A stretch of DNA of 64,000 nt. Source: Ornithinibacillus californiensis. GTDB taxonomy: Bacteria > Bacillota > Bacilli > Bacillales > Amphibacillaceae. The notes beneath the pieces were generated by a model. It did not search any database. It had not been told where the DNA came from and saw only the letters and a list, made by a program, of their open reading frames with translations. The stretch spans positions 44,601-108,600 of the forward strand of contig NZ_LDUE01000006.1 of the NCBI RefSeq assembly GCF_001038485.1, read 5' to 3'. This document shows, in pieces, positions 33,860-41,454 of the stretch; the first letter of the stretch is position 1, and every line of letters begins with the position of its first letter. A program made the position numbers and the translations under genes.

Positions 33860-33990
33860 ACCTTTAATTCAGTCCTGTGAGACTGGCAAGGTGTTAAGAC
33901 AGTTTTGGCTGTCTTTTATAGAAGTGGTGTATCCATTTCTGTATTCACATGCTTACGAGCACCTTGCCTAATTTAGGTAAGGTGCTTTTT
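33860..33990 (+). promoter_or_regulatory. PyrR-dependent attenuator of uracil permease gene
   Basis: PyrR binding loop ATTCAGTCCTGTGAGACTGGC (33867-33887; conserved AGTCC and GAGACT). The antiterminator is directly visible: GGCAAGGTG (33885-33893) is complementary to CACCTTGCC (33960-33968). The competing terminator is AGCACCTTGCCTAA (33958-33971) with TTAGGTAAGGTGCT (33973-33986), followed by a T-run. UMP-bound PyrR would block antitermination and stop transcription before the permease. Confidence 0.93.
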
Positions 33991-34049
33991 ATTTTTTAAT
34001 CTCTCACCTGGTAACTGTAGAGCTAACAAATTATAAGGGAGAGAAAATC

Positions 34050-35336
34050 ATGGCTAAATTCGACGAAATTCAAGTTGATCAACGTCTACCATTTTTACAA
34101 AGCCTACCATTAAGTTTTCAGCACTTATTCGCTATGTTTGGAGCTACAGTATTAGTACCTATTATTTTCGGAGTCAACCCCGCTACTATTCTATTAATGA
34201 ATGGTGTAGGTACGTTGTTGTACATTTTTATTACAAAAGGGAAAATTCCTGCATATCTAGGATCTAGCTTTGCATTTATCGCACCTGTTGGATTAGTAAT
34301 AAGTCAATTCGGATACGGATATGCATTAGGTGGTTTCCTGGCAGTTGGTATTATTCTTACACTTGTAGGTCTATTAGTTAAGGTTGCAGGTACTGGATGG
34401 ATTGATGTTCTTTTCCCACCTGCTGCGATGGGAGCTATCGTTGCTGTTATTGGATTAGAGTTAGTACCAGTAGCAGCAGGTCAAGCAGGATTAATCGGAG
34501 ATAATTTGGACGCTACTACCATTATCGTAGCTCTACTTACGCTAGGAATTACGGTTATAGGTTGGGTAACCTTCCGTGGATTCTTTAAAATCATCCCAAT
34601 ACTAATTGGTTTTGTAGCAGGTTACGCTATTGCTTACTTTTTTGGTCTTGTAGATTTTACTACAGTAAAAGAAGCAGCATGGTTTCAAGTCCCAACCTTC
34701 TATACCATGCAGTTTGATTGGTCAGCAATTTTAATTATTATTCCAGCAGCATTAGTTCTTATTCCAGAACACATCGGGCATCTGTTTGTAACATCTAATA
34801 TTGTTAAAAAAGATTTAGCAAAAGACCCAGGGCTAGATCGCTCGCTTATGGGTAATGGTATTTCAACGATACTTTCTAGTTTCATAGGATCAACTCCAAA
34901 TACTACTTACGGGGAAAACATCGGTGTACTAGCTGTAACAAGAGTTTATTCTACATGGATTATTGGTGGGGCAGCAGTTATATCTATCCTTCTATCCTTT
35001 GTAGGAAAGTTAGCGGCACTTATCTCCTCCATCCCTAATGCTGTTCTTGGAGGAATATCTTTACTACTATTCGGTATCATTGCAGCAAGTGGTATTCGCA
35101 TGCTTGTTGAAGCGAAAGTAGATTATAATAAATCTCAAAACCTAATTCTAACTTGTGTCATCTTAGTAATTGGGATTAGTGGAGCAACCTTAAAAATAGG
35201 GGAAGTTGGACTTTCAGGGATGGGACTAGCAACTGTAGTCGGAATCCTGCTTAGTATTTTATTTAAACTATTCGATATTCTAAAACTTTCCAATGAAGAA
35301 AATGATAATGACAAAAAGCAAAAGCTAGTCTCATAG
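34050..35336 (+). CDS. pyrP: Uracil permease (UraA/PyrP, NCS2 family)
   Basis: 428-aa transporter with about 14 TM segments; opening QRLPFLQSLPLSFQHLFAMFGATVLVP and the loop PAYLGSSFAFIAPV are family hallmarks, with the conserved Glu of IPEHIGHLFV and the SSFIGSTPNTTYGENIGV motif. It imports uracil with protons. It is a free-standing gene: the pyr biosynthetic operon is not in the window, but the PyrR attenuator upstream puts it under the same control. Confidence 0.95.
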   Translation: MAKFDEIQVDQRLPFLQSLPLSFQHLFAMFGATVLVPIIFGVNPATILLMNGVGTLLYIFITKGKIPAYLGSSFAFIAPVGLVISQFGYGYALGGFLAVGIILTLVGLLVKVAGTGWIDVLFPPAAMGAIVAVIGLELVPVAAGQAGLIGDNLDATTIIVALLTLGITVIGWVTFRGFFKIIPILIGFVAGYAIAYFFGLVDFTTVKEAAWFQVPTFYTMQFDWSAILIIIPAALVLIPEHIGHLFVTSNIVKKDLAKDPGLDRSLMGNGISTILSSFIGSTPNTTYGENIGVLAVTRVYSTWIIGGAAVISILLSFVGKLAALISSIPNAVLGGISLLLFGIIAASGIRMLVEAKVDYNKSQNLILTCVILVIGISGATLKIGEVGLSGMGLATVVGILLSILFKLFDILKLSNEENDNDKKQKLVS

Positions 35337-35346
35337 ACTAGCTTTT
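35320..35346. terminator. Bidirectional terminator between pyrP and topB
   Basis: Stem AAAAGCTAGTC (35320-35330) with GACTAGCTTTT (35336-35346), followed by GTTTTTTC. Both stop codons lie inside it. Confidence 0.88.
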
Positions 35347-37502
35347 GTTTTTTCAAATTCCATGGTCCAGGAATAGTAATCATTGTTTGGATTTTTTTCG
35401 TAGCTAAGATAGGCATTGAATTTTTTACCTTGTTTGCTCGTCAATCCTTTTACGAATGCTTTTTTATCTTTGAGTAAAGCTTTTACCATCGTTTTAGTTG
35501 GCTTTTTCTTTAATGCTGCAAGATATTTGTCGTTTTTCCAAATTACAAATTTACAGCCTTTCTTCCAATTACTACAACCAAAACCTTTTCTACCTTCGAT
35601 GATGTTTCCCCCACAATTGGGACAACGACCTAGAACCTCATTTGTAGATTTAGCACTACCAGTAACTTCATTGATGATAACCTCTTGATCTGCTTTAATA
35701 GTTTCAACTGATTCCGTTGTAAATTGATAAATCGTTTGAAGAAATAGGTTTTTCTTCACAATTCCTTTTTGAATATCAGAAAGTGTCTTTTCCAGACGAC
35801 CAGTAAATTCTAGGTCAAACAATGCTTTTACTGGGAAAGTTTCTACTAATCTCTTTCCTAAGTCAGTACTTATTAGATTTTTTCCTTGAGCTGTGATATA
35901 TCCGACATCTTTTAGCTTTTTTATTGTTTCTGCTCTAGTTGCTGGTGTACCAATGCTGAAACCAGTTAGAATACTTCCTTCTTCCTCTTCATCGTCATCA
36001 CCCTTGTACCCTTTACCACAAGTTTCCATAACCCGTAATAACGTTTTTTCTGTATGAGGTTTTGGAGGTTTCGTTACATGGGTAGTAACTTCCGTTTCAG
36101 CAACTGTTACCACTTCATTTTGCTCAACTATTGGAAGTAATTTATCTTTAGAGGTGATGTTTTCAACCTTTTTCCAACCTTCTACTAATTGAACTTTTCC
36201 TTTAGATTCAAAGTTACCCTTGAGGTCAACATCTGTTATTTTTGTTGTTAGCTTTGTTTCCTCATACTCTGCCACTGGCATAAACTGCATAATGAATCGA
36301 TTCTTTATAGCCGTATACACAATTTGCTCATCAGCACTTAGCCGCTTTGGCTTTACATAAGTAGGTATGATGGCACTGTGACTTTCAACCTTCGCATTAT
36401 TAAATACACGCTTCGTTTTCATAAATTTAATTTCATCCCGATAAGGTAGATCATCAGTGAGTGTTTTAAGAACATTAGCGGTTTTCCCCACTAAAGTTTC
36501 TTCCAGAGCCGTACTTGATGTTCTTGGGTAAGTGATAAATTTCTTTTCATATAGAGATTGGGCCACTTTTAAAACCTTATCAGAAGTCCATCCCTTATAC
36601 TTCGAAGTAATAAACCCTTGTAAATTGGATAGATTGAACAGGAAAGGTGGAAATTCTTTTTTCTTCTCTACCTTCTTATCAATTACCAATGCTTGTCGAT
36701 CCTGAATTAATGAGTTAATCTGATCCAACATTTCTTTTTGCTTAAACTTTTCTTCTGAATCCTCTTTATATGTCCCCTCATACGTCTCATTTTTCACCGT
36801 GGAAAAAATTACATCAAGCTTAAAGTATTCTTCAGGAAGAAAGTTTTCAATTTCTTTATCACGGTCATATATTATCTTTAGGGTTGGTAGTAGTACACGC
36901 CCAATATTCAGAGCCTTCCCTTTCCCTTTTTGATATTTCAAGGTAGCCACTGAGGTTAAATTAATCCCAATCACCCAATCAGCCCATTGCCTACTCACAC
37001 CAGCATCTTGCAGAGGACGTAATTCCTCATTTGGTTTCATTAAATTAAGGCCACGGATAACTTCATCTTTTGTCCATTCATTTAATAACAAACGATATAT
37101 TGGCTTTTTAGGCTTGGCTCGATAAATAATACTGTCTCCAATTAATTGCCCTTCTCGGTCAAAGTCACAAGCTGAGATGATACTATCCACATCTGCTCGT
37201 TTCATTAAAGTATGTATGACAGATAATTGTTTCTTCGCGCCTTGGTCTGCCCACTGCCTATTTCTTGGATTACTTTTCACTTTGTATTCAAACTTATCTG
37301 GTATAAATGGAAAATTATCCAATTTCCACCTTGCCATTTTACTATCATAATCTTTGGCATCAAATAGCTCTAATAAATGACCAAATGCCCAGGTAATGAT
37401 ATATTGATTTCCTTCAAAGTATCCGTCTTTTTTCCCTTTGATTCCTAAGGCATCGGCGATATTCTTTGCTACGGAGGGTTTTTCTGCGAGAATTAGTTTC
37501 AT
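35331..37502 (-). CDS. topB: DNA topoisomerase III
   Basis: 723-aa type IA topoisomerase. N-terminal Toprim (KLILAEKPSVAKNIADALG, later DFDREGQLIG), the topoisomerase core with active-site Tyr in KKFITYPRTSST, and a C-terminal zinc ribbon (CPNCGGNIIEGRKGFGCSNW with a fourth Cys). It decatenates and unlinks DNA during replication and recombination. Start: the ATG at 37502 follows AGGTGA and gives the canonical MKLILAEKPS; the 6-codon extension to 37520 has no ribosome binding site. Length agrees with Bacillus TopB. Confidence 0.95.
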   Translation of the reverse strand: MKLILAEKPSVAKNIADALGIKGKKDGYFEGNQYIITWAFGHLLELFDAKDYDSKMARWKLDNFPFIPDKFEYKVKSNPRNRQWADQGAKKQLSVIHTLMKRADVDSIISACDFDREGQLIGDSIIYRAKPKKPIYRLLLNEWTKDEVIRGLNLMKPNEELRPLQDAGVSRQWADWVIGINLTSVATLKYQKGKGKALNIGRVLLPTLKIIYDRDKEIENFLPEEYFKLDVIFSTVKNETYEGTYKEDSEEKFKQKEMLDQINSLIQDRQALVIDKKVEKKKEFPPFLFNLSNLQGFITSKYKGWTSDKVLKVAQSLYEKKFITYPRTSSTALEETLVGKTANVLKTLTDDLPYRDEIKFMKTKRVFNNAKVESHSAIIPTYVKPKRLSADEQIVYTAIKNRFIMQFMPVAEYEETKLTTKITDVDLKGNFESKGKVQLVEGWKKVENITSKDKLLPIVEQNEVVTVAETEVTTHVTKPPKPHTEKTLLRVMETCGKGYKGDDDEEEEGSILTGFSIGTPATRAETIKKLKDVGYITAQGKNLISTDLGKRLVETFPVKALFDLEFTGRLEKTLSDIQKGIVKKNLFLQTIYQFTTESVETIKADQEVIINEVTGSAKSTNEVLGRCPNCGGNIIEGRKGFGCSNWKKGCKFVIWKNDKYLAALKKKPTKTMVKALLKDKKAFVKGLTSKQGKKFNAYLSYEKNPNNDYYSWTMEFEKTKASL

Positions 37503-37694
37503 ACGTTCACCTACTTTCATTTTTGAAGCGTTTTGGAAGGTTTATACGGGTTTTGATTTGGAGAAAAATTGTGGACAAAATCTATTATACTATATAAATC
37601 TCTAATTTATAAAATGAAATTGGTTCGTAAATTTTATATGTAATGTAGAATATATGTAAGTTACTTTACAAAAAAGCTTAAGAAGGTGAAGAAA

Positions 37695-38171
37695 ATGCAG
37701 GCTAAGATTGAAAAACATGGAAACGAATATCTAGTTACATATGAACGTCACTTAGAGCATTCATTAGAAGAGGTTTGGGCTATGCTAACTGATAATAAAA
37801 AATTAGCTCTTTGGTTTGACGAACTTCGTGTTGCTCGTCTAGGTAAGGATGGTTATTTCAACTTCGATATGGGTGATGGTACGTTTCAACGGATGGATAT
37901 TACCGATTTCAAGGATCATCATATTCTAGAATACACTTGGGATGAGAACCTTGTACGTTTTGAGTTAACACCAGAATCTAATCATTGTAACTTAGTTTTC
38001 ACTGAAACAATTACCGAATTAACAACACACACGCCAAAAGATTTAGCGGGATGGCATGTTTGTTTAGATGTTATCGGGTTATTACTAGATCAGGAAGAAG
38101 TAAATGATCGAATGGATAACTGGAAATACTGGTTTGAAATATACAGTGAGGCAATAGAGTCACTTACCTAA
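37695..38171 (+). CDS. SRPBCC-superfamily (AHSA1-like) protein
   Basis: 158-aa single-domain protein of the START/SRPBCC (activator of Hsp90 ATPase homolog-1-like) group: EYLVTYERHLEHSLEEVWAMLTDNKKLALWF, later DITDFKDHHILEYTW and ELTPESNHCNLVFTETI, ending in the long C-terminal helix (DNWKYWFEIYSEAIESL). Such proteins bind hydrophobic ligands. Start: ATG at 37695 after AAGGTGAAG; the GTG at 37686 is inside the ribosome binding site. Monocistronic with a strong terminator. Confidence 0.85.
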   Translation: MQAKIEKHGNEYLVTYERHLEHSLEEVWAMLTDNKKLALWFDELRVARLGKDGYFNFDMGDGTFQRMDITDFKDHHILEYTWDENLVRFELTPESNHCNLVFTETITELTTHTPKDLAGWHVCLDVIGLLLDQEEVNDRMDNWKYWFEIYSEAIESLT

Positions 38172-38175
38172 AGAA

Positions 38176-38216
38176 AAGCAAGCAAAACAATCACGTAACG
38201 ATTGTTTTGCTTGCTT
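38176..38216. terminator. Strong bidirectional terminator
   Basis: Perfect 17-bp stem AAGCAAGCAAAACAATC (38176-38192) with GATTGTTTTGCTTGCTT (38200-38216). It overlaps the stop of the convergent peptidase gene. Confidence 0.9.
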
Positions 38217-39588
38217 CAGTTATAATATAGTCAACAAGTCGATCGATAATGGCAGGGCCATCTTCTTCATCTAGTAAGTTATTTAGCATGATAGAGAAAA
38301 TTAGCTCCTCCCCCTCATTCGTAGTTAAGTATCCCGAGAGAGTACTAACCCCCATGATTGTGCCTGTCTTTGCATGGACATTCAAACCAAACATTCGGTC
38401 GTTTAATGTTCCACCAACCATCCGATTCTCATTTCCAGCCACTGGAAGAGAGCGATAAAAACTATTAAACCATGGTTCATCTTGGATACGGAAAAGGAAT
38501 TTAGAAATGACATTTGGTGGTATCAATGTGACATGCGATATTCCAGAACCATCACGAAGTACTATGTTACTAGTATCCACACCTAATTTTTCTAGTACAT
38601 TATTCAAGACTACTAGACCTGCTTCCCAACTTCCTTCTCCTTTCATTACCTTACCTATTTCTTTTACTATTATTTCTCCGTGGCCATTATTGCTCAATTT
38701 CATAAAGGGTATACTTAAATCCTTAAGTGGCATAGACTTTCTACTAAAAACAAGTGTTGCATGTTCTGGTGTAGTCCCAGTATGTAACTCCCCTGTATAA
38801 GTAATACCTACTTGTTTTAGTGACCTTGCGAATAACTCCAATGCATATTCAGTTGGTTCCCAGACTGCCACATATTCTTGAATACTAGCAGAATAAAATG
38901 GTATATTCCCCTCTATAACTACATTATTATTTCCATGCTCTCGTATGACAGTAATGTCTGCTTCATCATCTTCATGCTGCATTTCAACCGTCACTGCATT
39001 GTTAATTAAATTAATATATTTTGTATTTGGTTTCAATGAAATAATAGGCTTTTCGCCAACACTTTTTCCAGGTGAAATAGTTAACATCACCGTACCAGAG
39101 TCATAATCTTCATTAGGAGAGGCAGATAAAGCAGATACCTGTGCACCATAATAATAATGTTCATCATTCCAATTTAAATCTTGAGACAAACGAACATTAT
39201 CATACCACGTATCATCCGCTATAACATTCCCATGAACTTCTCGAATCCCCTTTTCTTTCAGAACTGTTGCTAGATTATCAAAGTCTGATTGTAATAATGT
39301 TGGATCTCCTTTTCCTTTTAAGTATAAATTACCAATTAGTTTTTGATTTTCTGTTTCCCCATCAATCCATAGTTCAGTTGAGAATGTGTAGCTTTCACCC
39401 AGTATAGCTAGCCCTGCGGCACAACTAAAAATCTTCATATTGGATGCTGGGTGTAGACGAATATCCCCCATATGATCGTATAGTAAATCACCAGTTTCTC
39501 TCGACCTAATACTAACGCCTGCTAAAGCTCCTTGAAGCTTAGGTTCTTTTCCCAATTGGTCGTAAAAGTTCTTCCATCTTTCTACCAT
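38191..39588 (-). CDS. D-alanyl-D-alanine carboxypeptidase/endopeptidase, S13 (PBP4/DacC-like)
   Basis: 465-aa class C low-molecular-weight PBP. Catalytic motifs: SxxK in HPASNMKIF (about S49/K52), SxN in LSNNGHGE, KTG in HAKTGTIMG, with the S13 insertion domains between SxxK and SxN. Start taken at the ATG (39588) 7 nt after GGGGA; an ATG two codons upstream touches the ribosome binding site. No signal peptide or TM helix precedes the catalytic domain (N-terminus VERWKNFYDQLGKEPK), whereas the family normally is exported, so either it uses a non-classical route or acts otherwise. Divergent from the RNPP-type regulator gene. Confidence 0.9.
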   Translation of the reverse strand: MVERWKNFYDQLGKEPKLQGALAGVSIRSRETGDLLYDHMGDIRLHPASNMKIFSCAAGLAILGESYTFSTELWIDGETENQKLIGNLYLKGKGDPTLLQSDFDNLATVLKEKGIREVHGNVIADDTWYDNVRLSQDLNWNDEHYYYGAQVSALSASPNEDYDSGTVMLTISPGKSVGEKPIISLKPNTKYINLINNAVTVEMQHEDDEADITVIREHGNNNVVIEGNIPFYSASIQEYVAVWEPTEYALELFARSLKQVGITYTGELHTGTTPEHATLVFSRKSMPLKDLSIPFMKLSNNGHGEIIVKEIGKVMKGEGSWEAGLVVLNNVLEKLGVDTSNIVLRDGSGISHVTLIPPNVISKFLFRIQDEPWFNSFYRSLPVAGNENRMVGGTLNDRMFGLNVHAKTGTIMGVSTLSGYLTTNEGEELIFSIMLNNLLDEEDGPAIIDRLVDYIITEASKTIVT

Positions 39589-39642
39589 ATACATTCCCCT
39601 TTTCCTTTTTCAGGTTATAAAATTTTAGTTTTAATAGTAATT

Positions 39643-39667
39643 TCAGGAAAATTTTCCTGATTTTTTT
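39643..39667 (+). promoter_or_regulatory. 18-bp perfect palindrome followed by T-run
   Basis: TCAGGAAAATTTTCCTGA at 39643-39660 is a perfect dyad, directly followed by seven T. It lies between the divergent peptidase and regulator genes, about 115 nt before the regulator start. Read on the plus strand it can form a 7-bp stem with an AATT loop and U-tail, hence a terminator; as DNA it could be an operator. Undecided. Confidence 0.5.
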
Positions 39668-39776
39668 CTATTTCATTAAGTATTTCTATTATAATCTAAT
39701 TTTGTTGAATATTGACACTATTGTATAGTATTTTAACTTCTTTTTAATTATAATGATAGACATAGGGGTGAAAAAA

Positions 39777-41039
39777 ATGGGAATTGACATAGGACAAGCT
39801 ATAAAAATAAATCGATTAAGGGCAAATATGACCCAGTCTGACTTAGCAAGTGGGATTATTTCGGTATCCTATTTGTCCAAGATTGAAAATGGTACCGCGG
39901 AACCACCAAAAGAAGTCATTGAACAATTAGGAGATAGATTAGAAATAAATTTGATAGAATCTGATGATTATGTTTCAGAATCAACGATTATTCGGTGGTT
40001 CCAGCATTTACTACATTCTCAAAAAGATGAATCGATTCGGCTTTACAATCGAATTAAAAATAGTTTGGCTAATGCAATTGATAAACAACTATTCTTCCTT
40101 ATCGAAATACACAAACTATACTATTATGTTTTGATTAACGATATGCATGAAGCAAGGGAACGCCTGTCCTCCCTCGAAAAAAGCTCAAAGCGATTTAACG
40201 AGACTGAAACTTATTATTTATACAAATTTGCTGGTAGCTATCACTATCAACAATTAGACTATAAAAAAGCACTAGAATACTATCAAAAAGCAGAAAAAAA
40301 TAGTAAATCAAATCTCTACCACCGTTCAGAGGAAGTTCATAATCTTTATTATTTAATCGCATCCGCGGCGAGTAAGAATAGACTAACCCACCTATCATTA
40401 CTATATTCTAATAAGTCTTTGGAGTATTACCAGATGAACTATAATTTGAAGAAAAGCGCTGATTGCCATTTATTATTAGGCATCTCCTATCGTAGAATTA
40501 ATGATTTTGAAAAGGCTAAGGAATGCTTTGATCTTGCCATCAAAATAGCAAATACTATTGATGATACTGGATTATTAACACTGTACTATCAAAATTACGG
40601 GAAGGTTTTTTCATCAATTGGGAACTCAGAGGAAGCTATTAATAATTATTTAAAGAGTTATGAGTTAAGAAAAGATTATGACATACGTAAAAAGTTAACA
40701 CCTATTTCAAGCTTAATGCAAGAGTACTATAATGTAGGAGATATGGTGAATTCCAAAATATGGTTAGAATTGGGCATTGAAATGTCCAAAGGAATAGAAC
40801 CAAGCGAATCTATCCATGTTTACGAATTTATGGTTTATGAATACTTAATTAACGGAATAGATAATTCCTTTGAATCATTAATTACAAATCATATCATACC
40901 TTTCTTTAATGAGAAGCAACTATACTTTGAGGAATCTAAGTATGTAAAACTTTTAGCAAAATACTATTATGAAAATAGAAAATATAAACTAGCAGCTACT
41001 TATTACAAAATGCTAAGTAGCATTTCTTCAAGTCCTTGA
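39777..41039 (+). CDS. RNPP-type regulator: XRE HTH plus TPR array
   Basis: 420-aa cytosolic protein. N-terminal XRE/Cro HTH (about 8-60: IKINRLRANMTQSDLASGIISVSYLSKIENG) and a long array of TPR-like helices (about 85-420) including SGSYHYQQLDYKKALEYYQKAE-type, NDFEKAKECFDLAIKIA and GNSEEAINNYLKSYEL units. The architecture and length match NprR/PlcR/AimR-type regulators that bind a re-imported signalling peptide in the TPR groove. Start: ATG 39777 after AGGGGTGA; the upstream ATG at 39753 has none. It is followed 15 nt later by a small exported-peptide gene, its likely cognate signal. Confidence 0.9.
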   Translation: MGIDIGQAIKINRLRANMTQSDLASGIISVSYLSKIENGTAEPPKEVIEQLGDRLEINLIESDDYVSESTIIRWFQHLLHSQKDESIRLYNRIKNSLANAIDKQLFFLIEIHKLYYYVLINDMHEARERLSSLEKSSKRFNETETYYLYKFAGSYHYQQLDYKKALEYYQKAEKNSKSNLYHRSEEVHNLYYLIASAASKNRLTHLSLLYSNKSLEYYQMNYNLKKSADCHLLLGISYRRINDFEKAKECFDLAIKIANTIDDTGLLTLYYQNYGKVFSSIGNSEEAINNYLKSYELRKDYDIRKKLTPISSLMQEYYNVGDMVNSKIWLELGIEMSKGIEPSESIHVYEFMVYEYLINGIDNSFESLITNHIIPFFNEKQLYFEESKYVKLLAKYYYENRKYKLAATYYKMLSSISSSP

Positions 41040-41054
41040 AAGGAGGTGAACTAA

Positions 41055-41189
41055 ATGAAGAAGTTCTTACTACTTGCACTACTTTCCATCGCAATAATAT
41101 TTGCTAGTGCTTCAGCAAGTAGTTTATTTTCTTACCAGGAATATGATCTTGCAAATAACGAAGAACCATATCCTTGGCCAAAGAAATAA
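41055..41189 (+). CDS. 44-aa exported pro-peptide, candidate quorum-sensing signal
   Basis: ATG at 41055 preceded by AAAGGAGGTG with 6-nt spacing, a near-perfect ribosome binding site. The product has a typical signal peptide (MKKFLLLALLSIAIIFASASA) with several possible Ala-Ser signal peptidase sites, then about 23 polar residues SSLFSYQEYDLANNEEPYPW ending PKK. That is the layout of PapR/NprX/Phr precursors, in which a 5-8 residue C-terminal or near C-terminal fragment is the active signal. Coupled to the RNPP regulator by position. The mature peptide is not known; the acidic, Pro-rich, Trp-containing tail (EEPYPWPKK) is the best candidate. Confidence 0.85.
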   Translation: MKKFLLLALLSIAIIFASASASSLFSYQEYDLANNEEPYPWPKK

Positions 41190-41247
41190 GTTTTTTAGGT
41201 AAAAAAAGTGTGAACTTTTCCTTGTCATCTCCAAGTAATCAGGAATG

Positions 41248-41290
41248 AACAGGGAGTAAGACGACTACTGTAGCACATCCCCGTTTTTTC
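41248..41290 (+). terminator. Terminator of regulator/peptide operon
   Basis: Stem AACAGGGA (41248-41255) with TCCCCGTT (41278-41285), one mismatch, followed by TTTTCTTC. Located about 60 nt after the pro-peptide stop. Confidence 0.6.
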
Positions 41291-41454
41291 TTCTTTAAGT
41301 CATACTCTATCCCTTAAGAATGGCAAGGAAAATATCCACATTATTTTCAACTCAGATTTGATTTAAATGCCCTATCCTACCCTATCAAATCTATTAAGAT
41401 GCTCCATTTACAGGATTTTTTACTTCTTTTCATTAAAAAGAGTTGTAGGGATCC

